Assembly (NCBI RefSeq): GCF_030056665.1
Contig: NZ_JASHIG010000026.1
DNA from: Flectobacillus roseus
GTDB lineage: Bacteria; Bacteroidota; Bacteroidia; Cytophagales; Spirosomataceae
DNA length: 64,000 nucleotides
Direction: 5' to 3' (one strand)
The position numbers and the translations under genes are program-made. This document shows, piece after piece, positions 8,855 to 18,473 of this stretch (within the stretch, counting starts at the first letter, position 1; each line of letters opens with the position of its first letter). The notes under the pieces are model-generated. The model was not told the DNA's origin. It did no database searches and saw nothing but the letters and a program-made list of their open reading frames with translations.

Positions 8855-9357
8855 GAAGCAAAGGCATTTCTTTAGAAATAATCGCTCAGTTAAAAGACTT
8901 GTTATCCACGATGGATACAGCACAATACACGCAGCCATTGACAGTATTTAGCGGGAGTTCTGTAGGACAACATGTTCGTCACACTGTTGAGTTTTTCCAA
9001 TGTTTCATACTAGGACTCGAAGATGGTATAGTTGATTATGACGCAAGAAAAAGAGATTTCCTAATCGAGAATAGCTTGACGTATACACTTGACTGTTTAG
9101 ACACCATTGTTCATAAAATTTCAAGTATTTCTGACGGTCAAAAGCCATTATTGATGGCCACCTATTACGATAGCATTATTCCAGAAATGGTTATATCAAA
9201 TGTACAACGAGAGTTAGTTTATTTGATTGAACACGCGATTCATCATTTTGCACTGTTACGTATAGGAATTCAAGAAAATTTTCCAGAAATATCTCTTGCA
9301 TCGGATTTTGGAGTGGCATATTCAACAATTAAATACCGTGAAAGCATTTCAGCATAG
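8851..9357 (+). CDS. DinB-like four-helix protein
   Basis: 168 residues, translationally coupled to yceI (ATGA overlap). It has the DinB/YfiT pattern of metal-binding histidines: His41 and His44 in SVGQHVRHTVEFF and His128, His131 and His132 in LIEHAIHHFALLRIG. DinB-superfamily members bind Ni or Zn through three such histidines and many act as thiol-dependent transferases or hydrolases. Sequence similarity here is low apart from the histidine pattern, so the substrate is open. Confidence 0.7.
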   Translation: MRSKGISLEIIAQLKDLLSTMDTAQYTQPLTVFSGSSVGQHVRHTVEFFQCFILGLEDGIVDYDARKRDFLIENSLTYTLDCLDTIVHKISSISDGQKPLLMATYYDSIIPEMVISNVQRELVYLIEHAIHHFALLRIGIQENFPEISLASDFGVAYSTIKYRESISA

Positions 9358-9376
9358 ATAACATATAGTAAGTCCA

Positions 9377-9493
9377 GCCTTTGTTGGAGTTTTTTCCAAC
9401 AAACTCGCGTTAGCAAAAACCAACTAAATCATGATATCGAGACTTGACTTGTTGCTTTCGCTAGGCTTGGTGGTGATAACTCCAACGAGGGCT
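9377..9493. repeat. 117-bp nested-palindrome intergenic repeat (family 1, copy a)
   Basis: Starts GCCTTTGTTGGAG and ends CTCCAACGAGGGC. Each end is itself palindromic (GTTGGAGnnnnCTCCAAC type) and the two ends are inverted copies of one another. Copies at 34775 and 45447 have exactly the same 117-bp length; shorter relatives lie at 10328 and 45998. Confidence 0.75.
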
Positions 9494-9530
9494 AAAACAT
9501 TTTTTACATTCACATTCTGCATGAACACAT

Positions 9531-10256
9531 ATGTGCGTACTGACTTATATTCCCACTGAAAATCAAGGATTTATATTGACATCAAATAGAGACGAAGCCG
9601 TCTCAAGAATATTGGCGGTTCCACCCAAAAAGTATCAGCTTGGAGGACAATATGTATTTTTTCCAAAAGATCCCCAAGGAGACGGAACTTGGATAGGAAG
9701 TTGCGGAAATTTTACACTTTGTTTGCTGAATGGGGGCGTTGAAAAACATACCCCCAAACCTCCTTATCGACAAAGTCGTGGCAAAGTCATCCTTGATTTT
9801 TTTGAATATTATTCAGTACAATTTTTCCTCCAATCCTACCGCTTCAATGGAATAGAACCTTTTACTTTAGTGATTATCGAAAATCAAAAAGAACGAATTT
9901 TGCATGAAATCAAATGGACAGGCGAAGAGATATTGTATTGCGAAAGAGAATCAGACGTAGCACATATATGGTCATCTGTTACCCTTTATTCACCAGCAAT
10001 AATTCAGCAAAGAGAAGATTGGTTTAAGGATTTTTTACAAGAAATACCTAATAAAGAATCGTTATTAGACTTTCATCATTTTGGAGGAAAAGGTCATGCA
10101 AAAAGTAATCTTAAAGTCAATTTTGAAAACCAATTAAAAACCGTTTCCATAACGCAATATACCATTACAAGAAATGAATTTACTATTCATTACGAAGATT
10201 TGATTCAAGAAAAAACGTATGACTATCGGGTTTTTATGGAACATGAGGTAGAATGA
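9531..10256 (+). CDS. NRDE/TANGO2-like protein, possible Ntn-hydrolase fold
   Basis: 241 residues beginning MCVLTYIP with Cys2 exposed after Met removal and the name-giving SNRDE motif at residues 18-22. The following GGQYVFFPKDPQGDGTWIGS and LLNGG segments are also typical of the NRDE/TANGO2 family. Eukaryotic members affect lipid and haem trafficking and secretory organisation; bacterial members are uncharacterised. The Cys2 plus NRDE arrangement resembles N-terminal-nucleophile hydrolases. The gene stands alone, flanked by family-1 repeats on both sides. Confidence 0.85.
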   Translation: MCVLTYIPTENQGFILTSNRDEAVSRILAVPPKKYQLGGQYVFFPKDPQGDGTWIGSCGNFTLCLLNGGVEKHTPKPPYRQSRGKVILDFFEYYSVQFFLQSYRFNGIEPFTLVIIENQKERILHEIKWTGEEILYCERESDVAHIWSSVTLYSPAIIQQREDWFKDFLQEIPNKESLLDFHHFGGKGHAKSNLKVNFENQLKTVSITQYTITRNEFTIHYEDLIQEKTYDYRVFMEHEVE

Positions 10257-10327
10257 TATTTCTACGGGATGGATTAGTGAGCCGTCGGCTTTCAGCTTTG
10301 GGCATTCAGCAAAATATTAGTCTCCTA

Positions 10328-10413
10328 GCCTTTGCTGGCGTTGTCTCCAACAAACTGACTCAATACACACTCATTGCTTACGTAGAATGATTGGAGAAAA
10401 CTCCAACGATGGC
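10328..10413. repeat. Nested-palindrome intergenic repeat (family 1, short copy b)
   Basis: Shows the same terminal sequences as the 117-bp copies (GCCTTTGCTGGCGTTGTCTC at the start, ACTCCAACGATGGC at the end) with a shorter, 86-bp total length, so the middle appears deleted. Confidence 0.65.
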
Positions 10414-10419
10414 AAAAAA

Positions 10420-10456
10420 AACATCTAGTCCGAGACTAAGTCTCGGACTAGATGTT
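10420..10456. terminator. Bidirectional terminator hairpin between converging genes
   Basis: A perfect 18-bp inverted repeat with essentially no loop (core CTAGTCCGAGACT), preceded by eight A and followed by GTTT. It lies between the NRDE gene (plus) and the SusD gene (minus), so it can terminate both. Confidence 0.75.
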
Positions 10457-10504
10457 TAGGCGAAGATGAAAGATTATTCACCACTCACAATTCTACATTA
10501 TCAC

Positions 10505-12031
10505 TTAGTATCCTTTGTTTTGGTACATTTTTACTGGATCGAGTTTATATTCATCAAATGGAATAGGGAAATAGTAATCCTTTGTACCAAAGTTAGAAAC
10601 TTTAGCTGTTCCATAATCTGATTGAGCTTTGGCTTTCATGTAGTTAACTAACTCATCAGCCGTAAAGAATCTCAATAAATCAAACCAACGGTGGTGTTCG
10701 AATGCCAACTCCACGCGACGCTCGTGCAAGATAGCCAATTTCAAAGTTGGGAATTTCTGACTGTACGTTGGGTCTAATTTCGAAACCTCATACGTTGGCA
10801 ACTTCGCACGCTCTCGCACTTGGTTGAGATACATAATCGCATTAGCTTCTTCTCCTAAATACAAACTTACTTCCGACAACATCAAAATTACATCAGCATA
10901 ACGAATCAAAGGCCAGTCGTTACCACCATAGCCATTAGCCCCTGCGGCTGAACTTACATCTCTAAATTTGGTGATATACCAATCTTTTACGGTTGCATCG
11001 TTGGCATATTTGATAGAAAAATCCTTACGTAAATCAGTTGCTTCGTATTCTTTTACCAAATCTGCTTTTACGTTACCTCCTACACCACTACTTGGCTTAA
11101 GAGAAATTAGTGTTTCGCCTTTGGCTTGGTTATTGGCTGCGATGGAAGACGAATACGTTGGATCGCCTTGTTTGCTCACAATCTGGAAAATGATTTCTGG
11201 GTTTGTCGTCTTTTTAGCAACATCAAACACATCTGCATAAGGAATATCCTTCAATGAAGTAAATGCCTTCATGTTGTAAGCTGCCAACAAATAGGTTTTA
11301 GCATTTCCTAAGTTTGTTCCACGATTCGCCTGATCTAAGGTCGTTGCCATAGTCAAATACACCTGACCAAGCAAGGCATTAGCAGCAGCTTTTGACACAC
11401 GACCTTTGTCAGATGCAGGCTGGTGGTTAGGCAAGTTAGAATTTACAGCTTCTTTCAAATCAGCTACGATTTGATCATATACTTTTTCTTTCTTTTCACG
11501 GAAAGTGCTGTTTTTTACATCGGTTGTCGTATTTAATTGCTGAGTAACCAAAGGCACATCACCCCATTTACGAACCAAATGAAAATAGATTAAAGCACGA
11601 AGAAACTTCGCCTCAGCATTATAAATATCTCTATTAGCTGCTGTGGTGTATGTTACTTTATCAATATTAGAAATAACTTGATTGGCTCTAGCAACAGTCT
11701 GATAAAGTGCTAGCCAGTGACTTTTCAAATAAGTATTACTTGGTAAAATAGAGAAATCATTAAACTGAAATGGCTCTCCTGCATTTGATTGGTTATCGTT
11801 ACGACCAGCATCGTCTGAGCGTTCATCGGTATATAATCCACTGTTTTCACCAATATTATTTGAACTTCTCAAAGACTGATATACGCCATTGACTGCTTGT
11901 AAAACGTCGTTTTCGGTTTTAAAAAAGTCTGTAGCATTTACGGCATTCGGGTCGTTTTGCATCACAAAATCGTCCGAACAAGCACTTAAGCTGAGCGCTA
12001 CAAGTGCCAAAAGTGATATTTTCTTAATCAT
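10505..12031 (-). CDS. SusD/RagB-family lipoprotein
   Basis: 508 residues with lipobox SLSAC (Cys18). It contains SusD helices (EAKFLRALIYFHLVRKWGDVPL) and the C-terminal signature (ILHERRVELAFEHHRWFDLLRF, then a final MYQNKGY). It should be the surface substrate-binding partner of the SusC encoded 33 bases upstream. This is the last gene of a four-gene minus-strand operon that contains no recognisable carbohydrate-active enzyme. Confidence 0.96.
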   Translation of the reverse strand: MIKKISLLALVALSLSACSDDFVMQNDPNAVNATDFFKTENDVLQAVNGVYQSLRSSNNIGENSGLYTDERSDDAGRNDNQSNAGEPFQFNDFSILPSNTYLKSHWLALYQTVARANQVISNIDKVTYTTAANRDIYNAEAKFLRALIYFHLVRKWGDVPLVTQQLNTTTDVKNSTFREKKEKVYDQIVADLKEAVNSNLPNHQPASDKGRVSKAAANALLGQVYLTMATTLDQANRGTNLGNAKTYLLAAYNMKAFTSLKDIPYADVFDVAKKTTNPEIIFQIVSKQGDPTYSSSIAANNQAKGETLISLKPSSGVGGNVKADLVKEYEATDLRKDFSIKYANDATVKDWYITKFRDVSSAAGANGYGGNDWPLIRYADVILMLSEVSLYLGEEANAIMYLNQVRERAKLPTYEVSKLDPTYSQKFPTLKLAILHERRVELAFEHHRWFDLLRFFTADELVNYMKAKAQSDYGTAKVSNFGTKDYYFPIPFDEYKLDPVKMYQNKGY

Positions 12032-12064
12032 TTTTCTCTTTTTAAAATAGTTTTCTACAAAAGA

Positions 12065-15000
12065 CTAGAAAGTCAACTTAGCTCCTAAAGTATAAGCTCT
12101 TACAAGCGGATACTTTCCGTAATCTACGCCTGGTGTAAGGTTTGCTCCATTGTTGTAGTCTACCTCTGGATTATAGCCTCTGTAATTGGTCAATGTGAAG
12201 GCGTTGTCTACTGCTAGATAAATACGTGCGCCACTCAAGCCTTTTTGTCCTTTCAACCAATTGTCAGGAATCGTAAATCCTAAGGTCATGTTGGTACATC
12301 TCATAAATGAACCATCCTGTAAATAGAAGGTCGACAAACGAGTACTATTACTTTGTGTACCACCACGAGAAGCACGATAAATCATTCCATTGCCAGGTTC
12401 AGCTTCTGAGCGGTAACGATTCACAGCATCAGCATATTGGTTACCCGAACCTTCCATATTGAAAGTATAATAGTACTGACCGTCAAGCACTTGATTTCCG
12501 TAAACTCCATTGAAAGATGAAGTAAAGTCGAGGTTTTTGTAAGAAGCAGTAATCGCAAAACCGTAGGTAAACTTCGCATAAGGAGAACCAATGACTGTTT
12601 TATCCAAATCATTCACAACGCCATCGCCATTGGTATCTTCAAAATACAAATCTCCAGGTTTTAAAGAGTTACTCGAGGCTGTTGAACGAGCTGGTCCTTT
12701 GATTTTATACCCAGCAGTATAAGTCTGAGTTGCGGCGTTATAATTAGCATTATCTTCTGCAATATTAGCCATATCAGCCTCACGAACCATACCTTTCACT
12801 TTGAATCCGTAGAACATCCCGATTGGTTGACCTTCTTGAGTAATATGTGTCAAGTATGAACGTTCTGCTCCGTTAGTCAAAATGGTATTAGCTCCCCCTA
12901 AATCCAGTACTTTATTGCGGTTAAGCGAGAAGTTTCCAGAAAGGTTTAAACGAAAATCTGAAGTTTGAACAACTCTTGCATCTAACTGTAAATCAATGCC
13001 TTGGTTTTGAACTTTAGAATTACGTAAGTTTGTTAAAATCGTTGATGTTCCTGATACCGCCGAAACTGGTTGGTTGAACAATAAATCTGTTGACTGACTC
13101 AAATAATAGTTAGCCATCAAGAAAATACGGTTGTTGAATAAGCCCAAGTCTGCCCCGATATTGTATTGAGAAGTAGATTCCCAACCCAAGCTTTGGTCAC
13201 GCAAGGCATTAGGATACACCGCCGACGCTACCGTTCCATTACCAAAAACAACACCTGTTGGACTTGACATCGTTTGAGCGAAGCCATAGTTACCAATATT
13301 GTTGTTTCCACTTAATCCCCAGCTAGCACGAAGTTTTAGACTTGTTTCAGGACCAAATTTTTCTGTAAAAAATGGTTCGTTTGAAAGCGCCCAGCTTGCA
13401 GATACTGAAGGGAAATTACCCCAACGGTTTAGTGGACCAAAGCGAGAAGACGCATCACGACGATAGGAAGCTGTCAAGAAGTATTTTTCTTTATAATTAT
13501 AAGACAAACGTGCCAGATAAGACAGTAACGTAGTAGTTGACTTACTAGTTGCGCCATTCAGAGTAAAATTGGTAGCATCAGCACCTTTACCAGTAATTTC
13601 TGGTATACGGTCATCTTGGAAACCTTTCGCCGTTACACTAATTACGTCAATGTCAAGTTGCTGTGCTGAATACCCCGCCAATGCACCAATAGAATGCCCA
13701 TCGAATTGTTTATTGAAATTCAAGGTATATTCTACCAACTTATCCATTTCGGAGCGTGTTTGGGCTACCGCATTGGCTGCTGCAATGGCTTGTGCAGAGC
13801 CTGGAGGGTTGGCACCATTACTCAAAGTTGTGGGTTGGTAAAACTCGTATTTCTCATTGTAGGTCTGCAAGCCAAGGTTAATTTTAGCCAACAAACTCGG
13901 TAAAATCTGGTACGAAGCATTACTACTAAATGTACCTCTTACACCTTTTCTTGAAATCTTAGTTTCAGTCGCTAGTGCTACTGGGTTTTCAACTGATTGG
14001 TAGGCATAATTGGCTGAAAGACCAGCAGCTTCATTTTTCCTTAATGAACCATCATCGTTATACGCACGGAAAATTGGCATATAAATAAGCGCTCCCATAA
14101 TTGGGCCTTGGTTGAAACGACCTTCTTGAACCTCACGGTTTTCGTTGGTTGTAATTGCCAAGTTGGCAGCTACACGTAACTTAGAGCTAACCTGTCCGTC
14201 TACGTTCGCACGGAAGTTGATACGGTCTTGTTTGGTACTTTTGATAATACCGGGCTGACTCAAATATCCACCGCTAATCGCATAACGAGTAGAACCATTA
14301 CCACCCGTAAAAGATAAGTTATGACGCTGTACCATAGAAGTTTGGTAGAGCTCATCTTGCCAATCGGTGTTGTATTTTGGAGTAATCATCTTCTGATTAG
14401 CAAAATCATACAAATCTGGTGGTAAACTCACGGAAGAAGCATTTCCAACTTTAGCGACACGAGTTGCGTTGTCGTCAGAATACATAGCATCAGACCATGT
14501 TTTTCCAGAATTTAAGATTAAATCCTTGTACGTATTATTGTGCCCATCAATCAACAATTGCGTAAACTGCTCGGCATTGAGCAATTTTACTTTATTGCTT
14601 AATTGATTAAGCCCATATTGCACATCATATTGGAATTGTCCTTTACCCTCTTTACCACGTTTGGTTGTAATCAATACTACCCCACCAGCAGCTCTTGAAC
14701 CATAGATAGCAGCCGAAGCGGCATCCTTCAAAATATCAATACTTTCAATATCATTTGGGTTGATAAAAAGGTCATTTCCTACAGGATAACCGTCCACCAC
14801 ATACAATGGATCTGAGCTGGCATTGATAGATCCTACACCACGCACACGAATTTTTGTACTTACATAAGGTGCACCACTCACTTGTGAAATTTGTACACCA
14901 GCTACTTTACCTACCAAAGCCTGACCAACGGTAGGCGTAGTAAGATTCAATTCTTTGGCTTTTACACTCGAAATAGCACCCGTTACATCACTCTTGCGCA

Positions 15001-15385
15001 CAGTAGAGTAACCAATCGCTACTACCTCTTGTAACTCTTGTGAATTTTCTACTAACTGAATCGTCAAGTTAGATGCTTTTCCGACAGTAACTAACTGATT
15101 ATCAAATCCTACAAATGAGAAAACTAATACAGAGCCTTCGGTAGTTTGGATAGTAAATCTACCTTTAGCATCAGTTACGGTTCCTTTTTTGGAAGTCTTG
15201 TCATACACGTTTACGCCAGCCAAAGGCTCACCTTTAGAGGTAGTTACGGTTCCTGTTACAGGATTTGCCATTTTGCCCAAGGTTGCCGACATCAGGGTTT
15301 GGGTTGGCATAACAGCTACCGTACCCGATAGGCACAAGCATAAAAGCGCCTTCAGGACAAGCTGTTTTTGTAAAATGTTTTGCAT
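12065..15385 (-). CDS. SusC/RagA-family TonB-dependent receptor
   Basis: 1106 residues. After a signal segment comes a carboxypeptidase-regulatory-like beta-sandwich (VTGTVTTSKGEPLAGVNVYD, about residues 42-115), the plug with the SusC-specific motifs VRGVGSINASSDPLYVVDG and SIDILKDAASAAIYGSRAAGGVVLITTKRG, then a 22-strand-type barrel ending in LGAKLTF with a C-terminal Phe. It imports the ligand bound by the partner SusD using the proton-motive force via TonB. Length and motifs are complete. The nature of the nutrient is unknown. Confidence 0.97.
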   Translation of the reverse strand: MQNILQKQLVLKALLCLCLSGTVAVMPTQTLMSATLGKMANPVTGTVTTSKGEPLAGVNVYDKTSKKGTVTDAKGRFTIQTTEGSVLVFSFVGFDNQLVTVGKASNLTIQLVENSQELQEVVAIGYSTVRKSDVTGAISSVKAKELNLTTPTVGQALVGKVAGVQISQVSGAPYVSTKIRVRGVGSINASSDPLYVVDGYPVGNDLFINPNDIESIDILKDAASAAIYGSRAAGGVVLITTKRGKEGKGQFQYDVQYGLNQLSNKVKLLNAEQFTQLLIDGHNNTYKDLILNSGKTWSDAMYSDDNATRVAKVGNASSVSLPPDLYDFANQKMITPKYNTDWQDELYQTSMVQRHNLSFTGGNGSTRYAISGGYLSQPGIIKSTKQDRINFRANVDGQVSSKLRVAANLAITTNENREVQEGRFNQGPIMGALIYMPIFRAYNDDGSLRKNEAAGLSANYAYQSVENPVALATETKISRKGVRGTFSSNASYQILPSLLAKINLGLQTYNEKYEFYQPTTLSNGANPPGSAQAIAAANAVAQTRSEMDKLVEYTLNFNKQFDGHSIGALAGYSAQQLDIDVISVTAKGFQDDRIPEITGKGADATNFTLNGATSKSTTTLLSYLARLSYNYKEKYFLTASYRRDASSRFGPLNRWGNFPSVSASWALSNEPFFTEKFGPETSLKLRASWGLSGNNNIGNYGFAQTMSSPTGVVFGNGTVASAVYPNALRDQSLGWESTSQYNIGADLGLFNNRIFLMANYYLSQSTDLLFNQPVSAVSGTSTILTNLRNSKVQNQGIDLQLDARVVQTSDFRLNLSGNFSLNRNKVLDLGGANTILTNGAERSYLTHITQEGQPIGMFYGFKVKGMVREADMANIAEDNANYNAATQTYTAGYKIKGPARSTASSNSLKPGDLYFEDTNGDGVVNDLDKTVIGSPYAKFTYGFAITASYKNLDFTSSFNGVYGNQVLDGQYYYTFNMEGSGNQYADAVNRYRSEAEPGNGMIYRASRGGTQSNSTRLSTFYLQDGSFMRCTNMTLGFTIPDNWLKGQKGLSGARIYLAVDNAFTLTNYRGYNPEVDYNNGANLTPGVDYGKYPLVRAYTLGAKLTF

Positions 15386-15416
15386 AAAAAATAAGATTAA
15401 ATTTTGTTGTGATACA

Positions 15417-16310
15417 TTACCATTGTAAGCGGATAAATGTAGTATTCATACGGCGTGAAGAGGTCACTGCAAAGCCTTCAAGAGAGTTATCTGAAAGGGT
15501 AAACCCTTCTAATTCATCGGCTTTGTCAATATCAATTGTTTTTAAAACCACCTGTTCTCCTGTTTCAATAGATTTTTCAAAATCCAAAAAACTAAAGCGC
15601 CAGCGTCGTCCTTCAATTTGATTTTGAATCAAAACCAGTATTTTCTTTTCGGGTATCCATAAAAGATTTTGCACAAAAGCTCCACACGAAAACTTTTTGA
15701 ACAAAACTCCTTTTTCGGAAGTCTTTTGAGCTTTTGACAGCGCTAACGGATTGTATAAACGTACTTCGTTTTTACGATTACCATAATCAGCGGTAGCTAC
15801 ATACCACTGTTTTTTGTATTGTACATATTCGGGGCGAGTACCTTGGATACAAGCATCATCATCGATTGTCGAAATAAGATTATTATCTAGCTTTCTAGTC
15901 TTTTGTAAACCTTTCCAATCAACTTGGTAAATAACAGCCTTCCATTGTGTCCCTTCAGGATTTAGGCGCACGCTATTGCCAATAAAAGTAGGTAATCCTT
16001 TATGATAAGCTATTCCTGTCGGATGCCCAATTACATCTTTTCCATCAATGCTCAAGGCTATTTCTTTGTGCTGATAATTCAATGAATCGCCAACACGTTT
16101 GTATTCACGAATCACCCCAATTTCGCGGTCACCATAAGCAAAGTACTGATTTCCAATACGACTGATTCCTTGTCCAGCACCCAATGAATCGAGGTTAAAG
16201 ATTTTTTCTGCCTGAATAGAAATCTCAGGTAATTGGCTTGCTCCCCACAAAAAAGACGTAGCCAACAATCCCATCATCAATGGGTATTTGATTAATATAG
16301 ATAATTGCAT
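15417..16310 (-). CDS. Secreted protein of unknown function, propeller-like
   Basis: 297 residues with an N-terminal hydrophobic signal segment. I do not recognise a named family. The sequence has recurring short beta-strand blocks (GISRIGNQYFAYGDREIGVIREY, PEYVQYKKQWYVATADYG, VQNLLWIPEKKILVLIQNQI) of the kind seen in beta-propellers, and ends EGFAVTSSRRMNTTFIRLQW. It lies between the DUF218 gene and SusC, with short gaps, so it is exported and cotranscribed with them. It could bind or process the ligand imported by the SusC/SusD pair; that is a guess from position. Confidence 0.6.
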   Translation of the reverse strand: MQLSILIKYPLMMGLLATSFLWGASQLPEISIQAEKIFNLDSLGAGQGISRIGNQYFAYGDREIGVIREYKRVGDSLNYQHKEIALSIDGKDVIGHPTGIAYHKGLPTFIGNSVRLNPEGTQWKAVIYQVDWKGLQKTRKLDNNLISTIDDDACIQGTRPEYVQYKKQWYVATADYGNRKNEVRLYNPLALSKAQKTSEKGVLFKKFSCGAFVQNLLWIPEKKILVLIQNQIEGRRWRFSFLDFEKSIETGEQVVLKTIDIDKADELEGFTLSDNSLEGFAVTSSRRMNTTFIRLQW

Positions 16311-16337
16311 AAAATTAAGATGAAGTGTTACGACCTA

Positions 16338-17597
16338 TTACGGGTCCATTGGCTCCAATGAGTTAAGCATCATGGATTCAATTAATGGATAAAACTCCGC
16401 TTCGGTTTCAGAAATACGCTTTCCTTTACGATAAGGCACATATCCAAGTTCTTTTTCACATCTTTTATCCAAATTCATCTCATGGATGTATTGACTTTGA
16501 GAAACCGACGTTGAAGTAATACATGGTTTATCTGCTGGTATTCCGTACTGGAAAATCAAACGAGCGGTATTACGCATATTGGTCGTAGTATGGCGAGCAT
16601 GTGGTTCTACCAAAATGGCATTGGCAGGTACATGAAGCTTTTCGACCATATATTTTTTCATCTCAATAGCCTCATTATAAGGCGTTTTGTAAGGATGAAC
16701 TTTTCCTCCAGAAACAACAATTAGAGGAGCTTTTCCTTCGAAATATCTAACTGCTGCCACACGACAACGCATCATTCCTTCGGCACTCATGGGCATATCC
16801 TTTACGTCAGGGCCAGCACCCGGAATAAGAATCAGTGAGTACGGATATTTGTTCCAAGCAATCGTTTTGAGTCGGTCAACCACAGGTTTGTTGACACCAC
16901 TCGCCATAGGTTCATAGTCTGCGATTTGCTCTCTTTCATTGATTTCTAAGGCAAATAACGCCGAAGTCAGTGTTGGTAAAAAGAACAGTTTTGAGTCATT
17001 CACCTTTGCCTGAACCGCACGGGTCAGGTCGCCCAACAGTTGATAATAACCTTTTTTAGTAACATCAAAAGCAATAGAATCTATCAAAGGATAGTTAGGT
17101 TTTTGACCTCCTAAATATACCCCTATTGTCCAGTTTACACCACGAGCATCTTGCGTCCAAGCTTTTTGTAACACAGCATTAACATCTTGATTGTCAAGCT
17201 TTCCGTAAGCTAATGATGGTACTAAAGACTGTTTTACCAGATTTTCTAACAAACTACCTTTAGTGCATAATTGCGATAAACGAAGCGATACAGTTTTAAT
17301 TTCTTCTTCTGAAAATCGAAGTGATTCGATTAAGCAAGCGGGCTTTGAAGCGCAATTTTTGAGTGCTTCTGAAAGTTGTAAGTTTTTTTGAGCAGCCAGT
17401 TTTTGTAAGATTGCATCTTCTTCCAACTGTAAACGTAGCGATTTGGATTCCTCCAACAAAGTCAAAAATAAGTAGTTTTTACGCTGAACCCAATTGGTCT
17501 CTTTCGTTTGACTACTTACTGGATTTATCGTTTGTTGTGCAAAAGCCGTTGAAAGCAATCTACACAAACAAAGGATTGTAAAAATAGTTTTTTTCAT
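16338..17597 (-). CDS. DUF218 (YdcF/SanA-like) domain protein, exported
   Basis: 419 residues with a signal peptide (cleavage near AFAQQ). The C-terminal half, about residues 245-400, is a DUF218 domain: LILIPGAGPDV, SAEGMMRCRVAAVRYFEGKAPLIVVSGG, EAIEMKKYMVEKL, ILVEPHARHTTTNMRNTARL. The N-terminal 230 residues are helical and unrecognised, so the protein is about twice the usual family length. DUF218 proteins are implicated in envelope barrier function in E. coli (SanA, ElyC); enzymatic activity is unproven. It is the first gene of the operon leading into SusC/SusD. Confidence 0.85.
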   Translation of the reverse strand: MKKTIFTILCLCRLLSTAFAQQTINPVSSQTKETNWVQRKNYLFLTLLEESKSLRLQLEEDAILQKLAAQKNLQLSEALKNCASKPACLIESLRFSEEEIKTVSLRLSQLCTKGSLLENLVKQSLVPSLAYGKLDNQDVNAVLQKAWTQDARGVNWTIGVYLGGQKPNYPLIDSIAFDVTKKGYYQLLGDLTRAVQAKVNDSKLFFLPTLTSALFALEINEREQIADYEPMASGVNKPVVDRLKTIAWNKYPYSLILIPGAGPDVKDMPMSAEGMMRCRVAAVRYFEGKAPLIVVSGGKVHPYKTPYNEAIEMKKYMVEKLHVPANAILVEPHARHTTTNMRNTARLIFQYGIPADKPCITSTSVSQSQYIHEMNLDKRCEKELGYVPYRKGKRISETEAEFYPLIESMMLNSLEPMDP

Positions 17598-17686
17598 GAT
17601 TTTTAACCGAACACCTCAAATTGTCGGTAGCATTTATAGAAAACGGATAACCTCTTTGCTCAATGGCATCAAGTGTAATTCGAGGG

Positions 17687-17694
17687 CAAAAGTA
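17687..17694 (-). promoter_or_regulatory. Bacteroidota -7 element for the DUF218-SusC-SusD operon
   Basis: On the minus strand the sequence reads TACTTTTG, matching TAnnTTTG, about 90 bases upstream of the ATG at 17597. Upstream on the same strand lie TTGAC and CTTGG candidates for the -33 box. Confidence 0.4.
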
Positions 17695-17882
17695 ATAGCA
17701 GCATTAGCCCAAGTATGTCAAGTGAAAAACAAGTTTAGATTAAGAAATTATGAATATTATTATATGGAGAAAATATAAAATAAATTCAATTTTGAGCCAA
17801 ACTGACTTTTAAAAGCGAAAAATCTTCATTCAAGGGCTTAATTTAATTTTAGCAATCTCAAAAATTGTATGAAATAAACATT

Positions 17883-17890
17883 TACTTTTG
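17883..17890 (+). promoter_or_regulatory. Possible -7 element of the first 183-aa paralogue
   Basis: TACTTTTG matches TAnnTTTG. The surrounding sequence TTGTATGAAATAAACATTTA is nearly identical to the sequence upstream of the paralogue at 21318, where the element reads TATTTTTG at 21279-21286. The conservation suggests a shared promoter. The ATG in this stretch is followed at once by a stop (ATGAAATAA), so it is not a gene start. Confidence 0.4.
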
Positions 17891-17921
17891 TTATAGAAAG
17901 AAATCCTCTAATACTTGTCCA

Positions 17922-18473
17922 TTGAAAAAAGCCATCAGCATAACATTCTTGTGTTTGTTGCTATACAATATGTTTAGCACAGGATTGGTGTTGCTTTGTT
18001 TCAAAAAAACTATTCAAGAGGCAACTCCTATTAATAAAAGTGATGGTTGGATAGAAATTAAGGTGCATCTTGCGCTTCCCTACAGTGGAGACTTCGCCAA
18101 TTTGACAAAACATGAAGGCTTAATCGAGTACCAAGGCGAGTTTTATAACATCATCGAACAACACTACTCAAACGACACACTTTATACCAAAATCAAAACC
18201 AATAGCACGGCCAAACAAAGGTATCAGTCCCTTGCCGATGATTTCAGCTTGCAGTTTTCGGATAACCATTCTGGTAAAAGTACGCCCCTCAAAAAGGCGC
18301 TAGAATTATGCAAGTCTTTATCTTCAAGTTATTTACAAAATATTACACCTACATTTACAACCATCTCTGATGGTATACACCTGAAAATCAAACATCAATT
18401 TTACAGTTGCTACATTTATAAAAACAACTTTACTTCAAGTATTTTCAATCCCCCCGAAATGGCTTCTGTTTAA
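17922..18473 (+). CDS. Unrecognised membrane-anchored protein, first of two paralogues
   Basis: 183 residues from the TTG at 17922 (a TTG at 17865 is also in frame and would add 19 residues). I prefer 17922 because the downstream LKKAISITFLCLLLYNMFSTGLVLLC is a good signal or anchor helix and because the upstream 50 bases look like a promoter in both paralogues. The outer part contains LPYSGDFANLTKHEGLIEYQGEFYNIIEQ and a conserved C-terminal NPPEMASV. About 60% of residues look identical to the protein at 21318. No cysteine or histidine metal motif is evident. Proteins with such short PPE-type C-termini precede metal or TonB-receptor genes in Bacteroidota, but I cannot assign a role. Confidence 0.65.
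   Translation: MKKAISITFLCLLLYNMFSTGLVLLCFKKTIQEATPINKSDGWIEIKVHLALPYSGDFANLTKHEGLIEYQGEFYNIIEQHYSNDTLYTKIKTNSTAKQRYQSLADDFSLQFSDNHSGKSTPLKKALELCKSLSSSYLQNITPTFTTISDGIHLKIKHQFYSCYIYKNNFTSSIFNPPEMASV

Noticed and set aside
9377..9493. Family-1 repeat as a simple terminator
   Set aside because: Equal 117-bp length and sequence order in distant copies show a dispersed element; a terminator role may be secondary.
15146..15621. Plus-strand open frames opposite the SusC and exported-protein genes
   Set aside because: They are antisense shadows of conserved minus-strand proteins.
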